A stretch of 64,000 bases of DNA from Streptomyces caeruleatus (GTDB lineage: Bacteria > Actinomycetota > Actinomycetes > Streptomycetales > Streptomycetaceae): the NCBI RefSeq assembly GCF_001514235.1, contig NZ_KQ948937.1:61083-125082 (forward strand), written 5' to 3'. The notes beneath the pieces were generated by a model that worked only from the letters and a program-made list of their open reading frames with translations, was not told where the DNA came from and made no database searches. Positions 1 to 7,846 of this stretch are shown here, one piece after another (within the stretch, counting starts at the first letter, position 1; every line of letters starts with the position of its first letter). The position numbers were made by a program, and so were the translations under genes.

Positions 1-869
1 ACCACGTGACCTCGCTCGTCACGGACGGCGACTCCGTGACGGGTGTGGTCCTGGCCGACGGCCGGCGGCTCAGCGCCCAGCACGTGATCGTGGCCGCGGG
101 CGCGAATTCCGTGGAGCTGCTCGCGGACCTGGAGGACCTGCACCGCAGGATTCCCCCGATGGTCAGCGGCTACGGCGTCTCCGCGCTCGTGCGCACCAAG
201 GACGGGTCGCTGCCCCGCTCGGTCCTGCGGACCCCGAACCGGGCGCTCGCCTGCGGCCTGCACTGCGTGCCCCGCGGCGACGGCACCCTCTACCTCGGCG
301 CCACGAACATCATTTCCGACACCCCGCGTGAGCACGCCGACCTCAAGGACCTGAAGTTCCTGGTCGACTGCGCGATCGACCAGCTCCACACAGGCCTGGA
401 GGAGGCGGCCCTGGTGGCCACCCAGGTCGGCAACCGGCCGATCCCCGCCGACGGCTACCCCTTGTTCGGGGCCACCGGTGTGGACGGCCTGTGGATGGCG
501 AGCGGTACCTACCGCGACGGTCTGCACCAGTCGCCGTTGCTCGCCCGGGAAATGGCGGACCTGATCGAGAACGGCACCGGCCAGGTCGGTGAGCTGGTCC
601 CGTTCGCCCCCGCCCGCGCGCCGCTCGCCCCCGGGACCCGCGAGCAGGTGGTGGCCGGCGCCGTGTCCCACATGGTCGCCACCGGTTACGAGCGCAAGTG
701 GACCATCACGGGCGAGTGGCCCGCGATCATCGAGGAAGCGCTGACTGAGAAGTACCGTAGGACAGCCGACGACCTGGACGCGGAGTTCACCCCTCCCGCG
801 GAGTTCCTGGTGACCATGACCGACCAGAAGTGGGCCCGGCTGCGGCGCTACTACGCCGCCTGGCGATGA
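1..869 (+). CDS. FAD-dependent amine/amino-acid oxidoreductase (DAO family), 5' truncated
   Basis: The window opens inside this gene; an in-frame GTG at 6 is internal and the true start lies to the left. The visible part has the C-terminal half of a glycine/D-amino-acid-oxidase-like flavoprotein: a strand reading HVIVAAGANS, which follows the FAD fold in this family, and a late motif GLWMASGTYRDGLHQSPLLA that normally contacts FAD near the C-terminus. About 90 further residues follow that are not typical of small DAO enzymes. The N-terminal GxGxxG dinucleotide motif is outside the window. It is transcribed in the same direction as the following NRPS and Dpg genes and probably oxidises an amine or amino-acid intermediate of that pathway. 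The substrate cannot be told from sequence. Confidence 0.75.
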   Translation, partial: HVTSLVTDGDSVTGVVLADGRRLSAQHVIVAAGANSVELLADLEDLHRRIPPMVSGYGVSALVRTKDGSLPRSVLRTPNRALACGLHCVPRGDGTLYLGATNIISDTPREHADLKDLKFLVDCAIDQLHTGLEEAALVATQVGNRPIPADGYPLFGATGVDGLWMASGTYRDGLHQSPLLAREMADLIENGTGQVGELVPFAPARAPLAPGTREQVVAGAVSHMVATGYERKWTITGEWPAIIEEALTEKYRRTADDLDAEFTPPAEFLVTMTDQKWARLRRYYAAWR

Positions 870-882
870 CGAACCGGTCCCG

Positions 883-900
883 GCGGGCCGTACGGCCCGC
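883..900. terminator. Perfect 18-bp GC palindrome behind the oxidoreductase
   Basis: GCGGGCCGTACGGCCCGC is a perfect palindrome 14 bp after the TGA at 867-869. It would fold into a short GC stem. There is no T-run, as is usual in Streptomyces terminators. It sits in the 190-bp gap before the NRPS at 1061, so it may end the first transcript or act as an operator for the next. Confidence 0.45.
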
Positions 901-1060
901 GCACCCGCCCGTCGGGCCCGCGGACGCCTGATATCCCGTCAACTCCGACGACCGCCACGGATCCGGCCGCGGGACCGGCGACAGCCCCCGCCAGCGGGAC
1001 CACGGGGCGCCGGTCGGGGCCGCGAGCCTGGCGAACAGTCCAGACGCACGAAGGTCGAAG

Positions 1061-3601
1061 GTGAGCATCATGGAGGGCGCTGAGCCGTACGGGGCCAGTG
1101 ACCGGCAGGTATTACCCGACGCGGCACCGGTTCTCGAGCTCTCGACCGACCGGCCACGACTGACCGCCAGGGAGTTCCGAGGCGAGACCGAGAGCATGTC
1201 GCTCCCCGCTGAAACGGTGGCGCGACTGGACGAGTTGAGTGCCAGGACCGGCGTTCCTCCGACGGTGGTGGTGCTCACCGGGTGGGCCGCCGTGCTGAAC
1301 CGCCACACAGGACAGCGCGACCTTCTGCTGGGTGTGGACGCGGCCCGGTTCGCCGAGGCGTCGAACGCCGACGCGCCGGCCGGCACCGGTATCGTCCCGC
1401 TGCGCGTGGAGCTCCGCCCCGAGGCCCCGTTCGCCGCCGAGCTCCGCCGCTTCTACGACCACGTCGTCGACGTCCTGCGGAAGCCGCTGGTCACCCGGGC
1501 GTCCGTGCCCTTGCGCGCCGTCACCGGGCCGGTGTCCCCGCAGGCCGTGCGCCGGGCGGCACCGGATGTCGCGCTGTCCATGGAGCGCGACGGAGCGGAC
1601 ACCGTCCTGTCCCTCCACTACAACGCGAGCCTGTTCATGCGTACGACCGCGGCCTGGATGCTCGGCCACTGTGCGGCGCTGCTCTCGGAGGCGGTGGCCA
1701 AGCCCGAACAGCCCGTGCGGGACCTGCGGGTGCAGGACACACCGAGCGCGGCGGACGCCTGGCCGCTGCCGACGCCGGACGGTTTCACCGCCCCGGCGCC
1801 CGCGGAGCGGGACGAGACCCTCGTCGGCCGTTTCCGCCGTACGGCCGCCGCGCAGGGGGATCGGATCGCCGTGACCGGTCCCTCGGGAACCCTCACCTAC
1901 CGGGAGCTGGATCGCAGCACCAGCCGTACGGCCCGGCGTATCCCCCGGGCGGTGGGGCCGGGCCGGGTCGTCGGACTGCTGTGCGCACACGACATCGGTT
2001 CCGTGGCCGGGGTGTGGTCGGTGCTCAAGACGGGCGCGGCGTACGTCCCGCTCGATCCACGGCAGCCGGACAGCCGCCTCACCCGGCTCCTGCTGGACGC
2101 CGATGCCGACGCGATCGTCTGCGACCCCGACCTCGCGGACCGAGCCGCTTCCCTGTCCCGGGGGATCCACGTCGTCCCGCTCGACCTGAGCGGCCCCGAC
2201 ACCACGGCGGACCCGACCGACGCCGGTGACCCCGGTGCCGGTGACCCCGATCCCGGGGACCTGGATGGGGGCGACCCCGATGCCCTCGCCTACCTCCTGC
2301 ACACCTCCGGCTCCAGCGGCAGGCCGAAGGCCGTGATGCAGACACAGAGCAACGTCCTCGCGCACGCCCTCGTCTATGCCACCCGGATCCGCATCGGGCC
2401 CGGTGACCAGGTGCCGCTGCTGGCGCGCTACAACTTCGACGCGGCCGTCATGGATCTGTACGGGGCACTGCTGACCGGAGCGACCCTGCATGTCCTCGAC
2501 CCCCTGCTGCCGGCAGCACAGCTGCGCGACCGGCTCGCCGACGCCGAGGCGTCCGTGGTGCACTGCACCCCGACGCTCTTCCGCCACCTGCTCGGTGACC
2601 TCCCCCCGCCGGAGGCAGCACAGCCCGTCGCGGCGCTGCGATCCGTCCGCGTGGTGGTGCTCGGCGGCGAGGAGGCGACCCAGCAGGACCTGCGCGGGTT
2701 CCTCGCGGCCTTCCCCGCAACCAGCCGCCTGGTCAACGGACTCGGGCCGACCGAGTGCACGATGGCCGTGCAGCACCTGGCGGGCCGGGCCGACCTCGGC
2801 GGCACCGTGCTGCCGGTCGGACACCCCGTCGAAGGGGTGCAGGTCCGGCTCGTCGACCCCGACGGCCACCCCACGGAGCTCTGCGGCGAGCTGGAGATCC
2901 GCGGTGAACGCATCGCCTCCGGTTACTGGAACCAGCCCGAGGTGACGGCCGCGGCGTTCCGTACCGATGCCGACGGCACCCGCTGCTACCGAACGGGCGA
3001 CCTGGCGCGACGCCGGGCCGACGGGGCGCTGGTCTTCCGCGGACGCAAGGACCGGCAGATCAAGATCCGCGGCCACCGGGTCGAGCCGGGCGAGATCGAA
3101 GCGGTGCTGCGCGGCCATCCCACGGTCGCGGAGGCCGTGCTGACCGTCGACACCCGGCAGTCCGGCGCCCGGCTGGTCGCCCATGTCACGCCCGCGACGG
3201 CCTTTCTGCCGGACGTGGACGAACTCCGTGGCTATCTGGCGCGGATCCTGCCGGAACACGCCGTGCCCTGGCGCATCGTCGCCCTGGAGCGACTGCCCCT
3301 CGGCCCGACCGGCAAGCTGGACCGTTCCGCGCTCCCCGCACCCGAAGAGGCCGTGTCCCGCGGCGCCGAGACACCGAGGACACCGACGGAGCTGGCGGTG
3401 GCCGGCATCTGGTGCCGGGTGCTGGGCATCGCCTCGCCGGAGCTGCACGGCAACTTCATGGCCAGCGGTGGGGATTCGATACGGACGCTGGACCTGCTCG
3501 TCGCCGTCAAGGACGAGCTGGGTGTCGAGGTACCCCTGACGGAATTCCTCGCCGCCCCCACCATCGCGACGCTGGCCCACGTGATCGAACGGGAGAAATG
3601 A
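1061..3601 (+). CDS. Free-standing NRPS: truncated C domain - A - PCP
   Basis: This 846-residue protein activates one amino acid and loads it on its own carrier. Residues about 30-220 resemble only the C-terminal lobe of a condensation domain (TVVVLTGWAAVLNRHTG, then LLLGVD) and contain no HHxxxDG motif, so condensation activity is not expected. The A domain spans about 255-750, with an altered A3 core LLHTSGSSGRPKAV, FDAAVMDLYGALL at A4, GLGPTEC at A5, YRTGDLARR at A7, KIRGHRVEPGEIEAVL at A8 and the A10 lysine in GPTGKLDRSAL. By-eye specificity positions read D-A-M-H-V-G-G-M-A, which match no substrate I know. The PCP serine is in MASGGDSIRTLDL near residue 805. The GTG at 1061 is used; ATG 1070 is an alternative. 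The gene overlaps the ATP-grasp ligase by four bases, so the loaded residue may be handed to that ligase. Confidence 0.85.
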   Translation: MSIMEGAEPYGASDRQVLPDAAPVLELSTDRPRLTAREFRGETESMSLPAETVARLDELSARTGVPPTVVVLTGWAAVLNRHTGQRDLLLGVDAARFAEASNADAPAGTGIVPLRVELRPEAPFAAELRRFYDHVVDVLRKPLVTRASVPLRAVTGPVSPQAVRRAAPDVALSMERDGADTVLSLHYNASLFMRTTAAWMLGHCAALLSEAVAKPEQPVRDLRVQDTPSAADAWPLPTPDGFTAPAPAERDETLVGRFRRTAAAQGDRIAVTGPSGTLTYRELDRSTSRTARRIPRAVGPGRVVGLLCAHDIGSVAGVWSVLKTGAAYVPLDPRQPDSRLTRLLLDADADAIVCDPDLADRAASLSRGIHVVPLDLSGPDTTADPTDAGDPGAGDPDPGDLDGGDPDALAYLLHTSGSSGRPKAVMQTQSNVLAHALVYATRIRIGPGDQVPLLARYNFDAAVMDLYGALLTGATLHVLDPLLPAAQLRDRLADAEASVVHCTPTLFRHLLGDLPPPEAAQPVAALRSVRVVVLGGEEATQQDLRGFLAAFPATSRLVNGLGPTECTMAVQHLAGRADLGGTVLPVGHPVEGVQVRLVDPDGHPTELCGELEIRGERIASGYWNQPEVTAAAFRTDADGTRCYRTGDLARRRADGALVFRGRKDRQIKIRGHRVEPGEIEAVLRGHPTVAEAVLTVDTRQSGARLVAHVTPATAFLPDVDELRGYLARILPEHAVPWRIVALERLPLGPTGKLDRSALPAPEEAVSRGAETPRTPTELAVAGIWCRVLGIASPELHGNFMASGGDSIRTLDLLVAVKDELGVEVPLTEFLAAPTIATLAHVIEREK

Positions 3602-4998
3602 TGCTGGTCCTGCCTGCGGCACGGGAACGCGTTCGTGCCTCCGACGGCGACCCCGGGCGGACGACCCGGGTCCTCGTCGGCAACGACTTCAGCGAGGACG
3701 TGCGCACCGACCGCGGCTGGACGGGGTGGTGGGTGCAGCGCATCGCCTGGTTCGCCGAGGAGGGCGACACCCTGGTCCTGCCGACGCACCCGGAGGAGGC
3801 GTTCCTCGCGTACGTGACCGCTCTGACCGGAGTGCGCCGCGAGACGCTGAGCATCGTCGTACCGCCGACGCGGGAGGGCAGCGAGGGCACGCTCTCCCCC
3901 GCCCGGCTCGCCGACCCGGAGTTCGTCGCCTCGCTGGCGGCGGCCATCGGCGACCGGGAGGTGAGCCATCTGTCGGCGCTGTGGCCCGACGCGGCCGTGG
4001 CCCGCCTGGCCCGCACCCTCGGTGTGCGGTCCGCGATGCCCGGCTACGGATTCGTCGACCAGGCCGGCGGAGTGCTGGTCAACAGCAAAGCCGTGTTCCG
4101 TACGATCGCCGGCGGCGCGGGCGTGCCGATGCCGGAAGGGGCCGTGTGCACCAGTCCGGAGGTCGCCGAGGAGGCGATCCTGGAGCTGCTGGACGGGGGC
4201 CCCGTGGTCGTCAAGCACGACTACATGTCGGGCGGGCGCGGCAACGAGATCCTCACCACGGGCGAACAGTTCCGTCCGATCGGCGCCCGCCGGGTGATCC
4301 GGGTGGCCGGCCGCGAGGACGTCAGGGCCTATCTGCGGGAGCGGTGGGACTGGCTGACGTCCGGCGGCAGGGGGCGCCCGGTCGCAGAGCGCTATGTCCG
4401 CGACAGCTCGGCGTACTTCTCGGAGTTCCTCGTCACCGACGAGGGCGTGGAGTTCACCGGCGACGGCGAACTGCTGTCGGCGCCGTACGCCGTCGGGCAG
4501 ATCATGCCGTCCCAGGGCCTGGAGCCGGAGGTGCTCGGCCGGATCGTCGAGGGCGGCCGCAGACTGGGCGAGGCACTGCGCGCGCTGGGATACCGGGGCG
4601 TCCTGGGGCCGGACACCATCGTGACGCCGGAACGGGAGGTCCTGTTCACGGAGTACAACGGTCGGGTCACCGGGTCCACCCATATCCACGGCCGCATAGG
4701 ACGGTTCGCCGTCGGGGACGGCTTCGGTAAGGACCGGGTCATTCTGGAACGGGTGTGGCCCGAGGGGTGGTCGACGCCGTCCTTCTCCGCCGCCCTCGAC
4801 ACGCTCCGGCAGGCCGGTCTCGCCTACGATCCCGCGACCCGCACCGGTGTCGTGCTGACCAACGCCTTCGACAACAACAACGGCGTCATGTACTGCGTCG
4901 TCGCGGCGGATCTGAGCTCCGCGTGGAGCTGCGACCGGACGCTGAAAACCCTGTTCGCCGTCTCCGAGCAGTCCGTCGGCGGCTCCGACCGTATCTAG
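3598..4998 (+). CDS. ATP-grasp peptide ligase, PGM1 (pheganomycin) type
   Basis: This is a 466-residue ligase that should form an amide bond by ATP activation of a carboxylate through an acyl phosphate. The N-terminal section (VLVGNDFSEDVRTDRGW, about 24-110) resembles the pre-ATP-grasp domain. The nucleotide-binding section has VVVKHDYMSGGRGNEIL, with the ATP lysine and a glycine loop. The metal-binding segment near residue 350 is FTEYNGRVTGSTHIHGRIG. A C-terminal part reading TGVVLTNAFDNNNGVMYC is like the PGM1 C-terminal domain. The start chosen is the first of two tandem ATG codons, which overlaps the upstream NRPS stop as ATGA. PGM1 couples an arylglycine-derived acid to peptides in pheganomycin, and the dpgABCD set nearby supports a similar role. 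Its substrates here are inferred only. Confidence 0.85.
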   Translation: MMLVLPAARERVRASDGDPGRTTRVLVGNDFSEDVRTDRGWTGWWVQRIAWFAEEGDTLVLPTHPEEAFLAYVTALTGVRRETLSIVVPPTREGSEGTLSPARLADPEFVASLAAAIGDREVSHLSALWPDAAVARLARTLGVRSAMPGYGFVDQAGGVLVNSKAVFRTIAGGAGVPMPEGAVCTSPEVAEEAILELLDGGPVVVKHDYMSGGRGNEILTTGEQFRPIGARRVIRVAGREDVRAYLRERWDWLTSGGRGRPVAERYVRDSSAYFSEFLVTDEGVEFTGDGELLSAPYAVGQIMPSQGLEPEVLGRIVEGGRRLGEALRALGYRGVLGPDTIVTPEREVLFTEYNGRVTGSTHIHGRIGRFAVGDGFGKDRVILERVWPEGWSTPSFSAALDTLRQAGLAYDPATRTGVVLTNAFDNNNGVMYCVVAADLSSAWSCDRTLKTLFAVSEQSVGGSDRI

Positions 4999-5018
4999 GG
5001 CAAGGGAACTCAGGTCTT

Positions 5019-6062
5019 ATGCATGTCTCGCACGAGGACGATCCGGTTCTCGAACGTTTCCATTTCCTGGTCAACGCGCCCGCCCTCTTCAACGCGGTCG
5101 CCACGGCGGTGGACCTGGACATCTTCGGCTTTCTGTCGCGGCAGGGGCCGGCCGGGTTCCAGGAGATCCACGAGCAAGTCGACGTTCCCGCCCACCAGTT
5201 GCGGGTCCTGTTGCAGGGCGTCTGCGCCACCGGGCTGCTCACCCGGGACGAGGGCCGCTACGCGAACTCCGCGGTGGCCGAGGACCTCCTCGCCTCGGAC
5301 GCCGAGGACAGCTGGAGCCACATCCTGCTCGGCTGGCGGGACATCTACTACCCGGCCTTCGGCCACATGACCATGGCGCTGCGTGCGGGAACCAACACGG
5401 CGCTGGCTGATCATCCGGGCGACGAACCGACCCTCTACCAGCGGCTGTCCCGCAACCCGGAACTCGAAGCCGTCTTCCACCGCGCCATGAGCGCGTTCAC
5501 GCTGCGCTCCGTCGACGCGCTGGTGGCACGTCAGGAGTTCTCCTCCGTACGGCATCTGCTCGACATCGGGGGCGGCGACGGCACCACCTCCGCCAGACTC
5601 AGCGACCGGTATCCCGACATGAGGATCACGGTGTTCGACATACCGAGCGTCTCGAGGCTGGCGGAGGACAAGACGACGGCCCGATTCGGCGGTCAGGTCG
5701 CACTGTGCCCCGGGGACATCTTCGTGGACCCCTTCCCCCAGGGCGCCGACGGCGTGCTCTTCAGCCATGTGCTGGAGATCTTCTCCGAGGACGTGATCCT
5801 CGGCCAGCTGAAGAAGGCGTATGATGCCCTGCCCTCGGGCGGCCGGGTCTTCGTCTACGGATACAACGTCTCCGACGACGAAACCGACGGGATCTTCTCC
5901 GCCCGGCTCGGCCTGTACTTCAACGTGCTGGCATCCGGCCAGGGCATGGCCTACCCCGCCAAGGACTACGAGGCATGGCTGAGCCGCGTGGGCTTCACCG
6001 ACGTCCGCACGGCCACCGGACTCCCCTACGAGCACGGGCTGAGCATGGGCGTGAAGCCCTGA
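5019..6062 (+). CDS. SAM-dependent O-methyltransferase, plant-type OMT family
   Basis: This 347-residue enzyme has the two-part layout of acetylserotonin/caffeate-type O-methyltransferases. A winged-helix dimerisation domain (about 1-95: ALFNAVATAVDLDIFGFL) precedes a class I Rossmann domain with motif I HLLDIGGGDGTT near residue 185, and later CPGDIFVDPFP and HVLEIFSEDV. A catalytic-base histidine is plausible in the FSHVLEIF region but was not aligned. The ATG at 5019 is preceded by AAGGGA at 5002-5007. It probably methylates a phenolic hydroxyl on the Dpg-derived unit or peptide. The last codons and stop lie in an 8-bp tandem repeat, so the C-terminus could vary between strains. Confidence 0.85.
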   Translation: MHVSHEDDPVLERFHFLVNAPALFNAVATAVDLDIFGFLSRQGPAGFQEIHEQVDVPAHQLRVLLQGVCATGLLTRDEGRYANSAVAEDLLASDAEDSWSHILLGWRDIYYPAFGHMTMALRAGTNTALADHPGDEPTLYQRLSRNPELEAVFHRAMSAFTLRSVDALVARQEFSSVRHLLDIGGGDGTTSARLSDRYPDMRITVFDIPSVSRLAEDKTTARFGGQVALCPGDIFVDPFPQGADGVLFSHVLEIFSEDVILGQLKKAYDALPSGGRVFVYGYNVSDDETDGIFSARLGLYFNVLASGQGMAYPAKDYEAWLSRVGFTDVRTATGLPYEHGLSMGVKP

Positions 6063-6099
6063 AGCCCTAAAGTCCTGAAGCCCTGAAGTCCTGAAGCCG
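6052..6099. repeat. Six-copy 8-bp tandem repeat TGAAGCCC over the methyltransferase stop
   Basis: Six head-to-tail octamers read TGAAGCCC, TGAAGCCC, TAAAGTCC, TGAAGCCC, TGAAGTCC and TGAAGCCG. The methyltransferase stop TGA is the first three bases of the second copy at 6060. Copies differ by at most two bases. The repeat fills most of the 68-bp gap before the ABC exporter. Confidence 0.9.
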
Positions 6100-6130
6100 T
6101 CATCCCCCGCTTGTCCCGCTCCACGACTAC

Positions 6131-7846
6131 GTGTTGGACGTCATGCATCACTTTCCAGAACCCGATCCGGGCCGGCCCGACCTGAGATCCCCCCAGCGCT
6201 ATCTGCTGTGGCTCGCCACCCGCCATCCCGCCGCCGCCTCCCTGGCCGTGGTGCACGGTGTGCTGTGCACCCTCGCCCAGGCGCTGGTTCCCTACGCCGT
6301 GGGGCAGGCCGTCGACCAGGGACTGGTCGATCAGGACAAGCAGGCCCTGGTCCTGTGGAGCGGCGTGGTGATGGGACTCGGCGTCGTCCAGGCCATCACC
6401 GGCACGCTGCGTGATCGCTGCTCCCTGACCAATCGCTTCGGCGCCGCGTTCCGGACGATGCAGCTCGTGACCCGCAAGGCGGCCGGGCTGGGCGCCGAAC
6501 TGCCGCGCCGGGCCTCGGCCGGCTCCGTGGTCAGCGTGGGCGCGACGGACATCACGCGGATCGGCGCGGCCCTTGAGAGCACCGCGCGCGGTGGCGGTGC
6601 CGTCGTCTCGATCGTCGTGGTCGCCGTCCTGATGCTGACCCTGTCGTGGCAGCTCGGCCTCGTCGCGCTCCTCGGCGTGCCGCTGATCGCCTGGGGCGTG
6701 GCCCGTCTGATGCGGCTGCTCCACGGGCACCAGCAGAATCTGCGCCAGGAGCAGGGCGCGCTCACCGATCTGTCGGTGGACATCATCGAGGGCCTGCGGG
6801 TGCTGCGCGGGATCGGGGGCGAGGAGATCTTCGCCGGCCGCTACCGCGAGCGGTCGCAGCGGGTGCGCCACGAGGGTGTGCGCGTGGCGACCGTCGAGGC
6901 GAGCGTGGTGGCCGGGCGGCTGCTGTTCCCGGGGCTGCTGGTCACCGCCATCGTCTGGCTGGGCGCGCACTTCGTCGCCACGGGGCGGATGAGCGCGGGG
7001 GCACTGATCGCCTTCTACGGCTACGCCGTCTTCCTCGCCGAGCAGTTGCGCCGGGCGACCACCATGGTCGACCAGCTCACCCGTGCCGTCGTCAGCTGCC
7101 GACGGGTCGTCGACCTGCTCTTGCTGGAACGCGCTCTGACCTCCGGTGACCGCGACCCGGCCGAGCTGTCGGCGCGGGCGGACCTGTCCGACCCGGCGTC
7201 CGGGCTGCGGATCACGCCCGGCAGGCTCACCGCCGTGGCCTGCGCCTCCGCCGGGGACGCCCATGCGCTGGCCGACCGTGTGGGGCGCTACGAGGATTCC
7301 GGGGCCGCCTACAACGGCGTACCCCTGTCCGCGTATCCGCTGGCCGCCGTGCGCCGCAAGATCATGGTGGTCGACCACGAGGCCCGCCTGTTCTCCGGAG
7401 AGCTGGGCGCGGAACTCTCGTCCGGGCCGGGGACCGCGGCCGCCGACCTGGACACGGCCCTTGATGTGGCCTCCGCGAACGACATCGTGGAGGCGCTGCC
7501 CGACGGGCTGTCCCAGGAGATCAGCGGCAGCCGCGAGTTCTCCGGCGGACAGCAGCAACGGCTGCTCCTCGCGCGGGCGTTGGCGCACGACCCCGACGTT
7601 CTGGTGCTCGTGGAGCCGACCAGCGCCCTGGACGCGCACACCGAGGCTCGGGTCGCCGCCCGGCTGGCCCGGCACCGCGACGGCCGCTCGACGGTCGTCT
7701 TCACGACGAGCCCCATGGTCCTGGACCAGGCCGACCATGTCGTCTACGTCGAGGACGGCCGCGTGGCGGCGGAGGGAAGCCACGGCGAACTCCTCCGTGA
7801 CGCCCGCTACCGCTCCGTCGTCACCAGAGAGGTCTCCGTGTCATGA
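6131..7846 (+). CDS. ABC exporter half-transporter with degenerate nucleotide site (subunit 1)
   Basis: This 571-residue membrane protein has an N-terminal type IV exporter transmembrane domain (about 1-335, several hydrophobic helices such as AVVSIVVVAVLMLTL) and a C-terminal ATPase domain. The ATPase is degenerate at its own catalytic residues. The Walker A position near 366 reads LTAVACASAGDAHAL instead of GxxGxGKST. Walker B reads VLVLVEPTSALD, with Val for the usual Asp. The H-loop position reads FTTSP with no His. The ABC signature FSGGQQQR near 470 is intact. This is the pattern of the degenerate partner in a heterodimeric exporter. GTG 6131 is the start used; ATG 6143 is possible. It overlaps subunit 2 as ATGA. 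Likely role: export of the cluster's peptide and self-protection. Confidence 0.9.
   Translation: MLDVMHHFPEPDPGRPDLRSPQRYLLWLATRHPAAASLAVVHGVLCTLAQALVPYAVGQAVDQGLVDQDKQALVLWSGVVMGLGVVQAITGTLRDRCSLTNRFGAAFRTMQLVTRKAAGLGAELPRRASAGSVVSVGATDITRIGAALESTARGGGAVVSIVVVAVLMLTLSWQLGLVALLGVPLIAWGVARLMRLLHGHQQNLRQEQGALTDLSVDIIEGLRVLRGIGGEEIFAGRYRERSQRVRHEGVRVATVEASVVAGRLLFPGLLVTAIVWLGAHFVATGRMSAGALIAFYGYAVFLAEQLRRATTMVDQLTRAVVSCRRVVDLLLLERALTSGDRDPAELSARADLSDPASGLRITPGRLTAVACASAGDAHALADRVGRYEDSGAAYNGVPLSAYPLAAVRRKIMVVDHEARLFSGELGAELSSGPGTAAADLDTALDVASANDIVEALPDGLSQEISGSREFSGGQQQRLLLARALAHDPDVLVLVEPTSALDAHTEARVAARLARHRDGRSTVVFTTSPMVLDQADHVVYVEDGRVAAEGSHGELLRDARYRSVVTREVSVS

Noticed and set aside
1112..3622. 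Long open frame on the - strand opposite the lone NRPS
   Set aside because: Mirror frame of a high-GC gene; the + strand has full A/PCP motifs, and the - strand translation shows no known fold.
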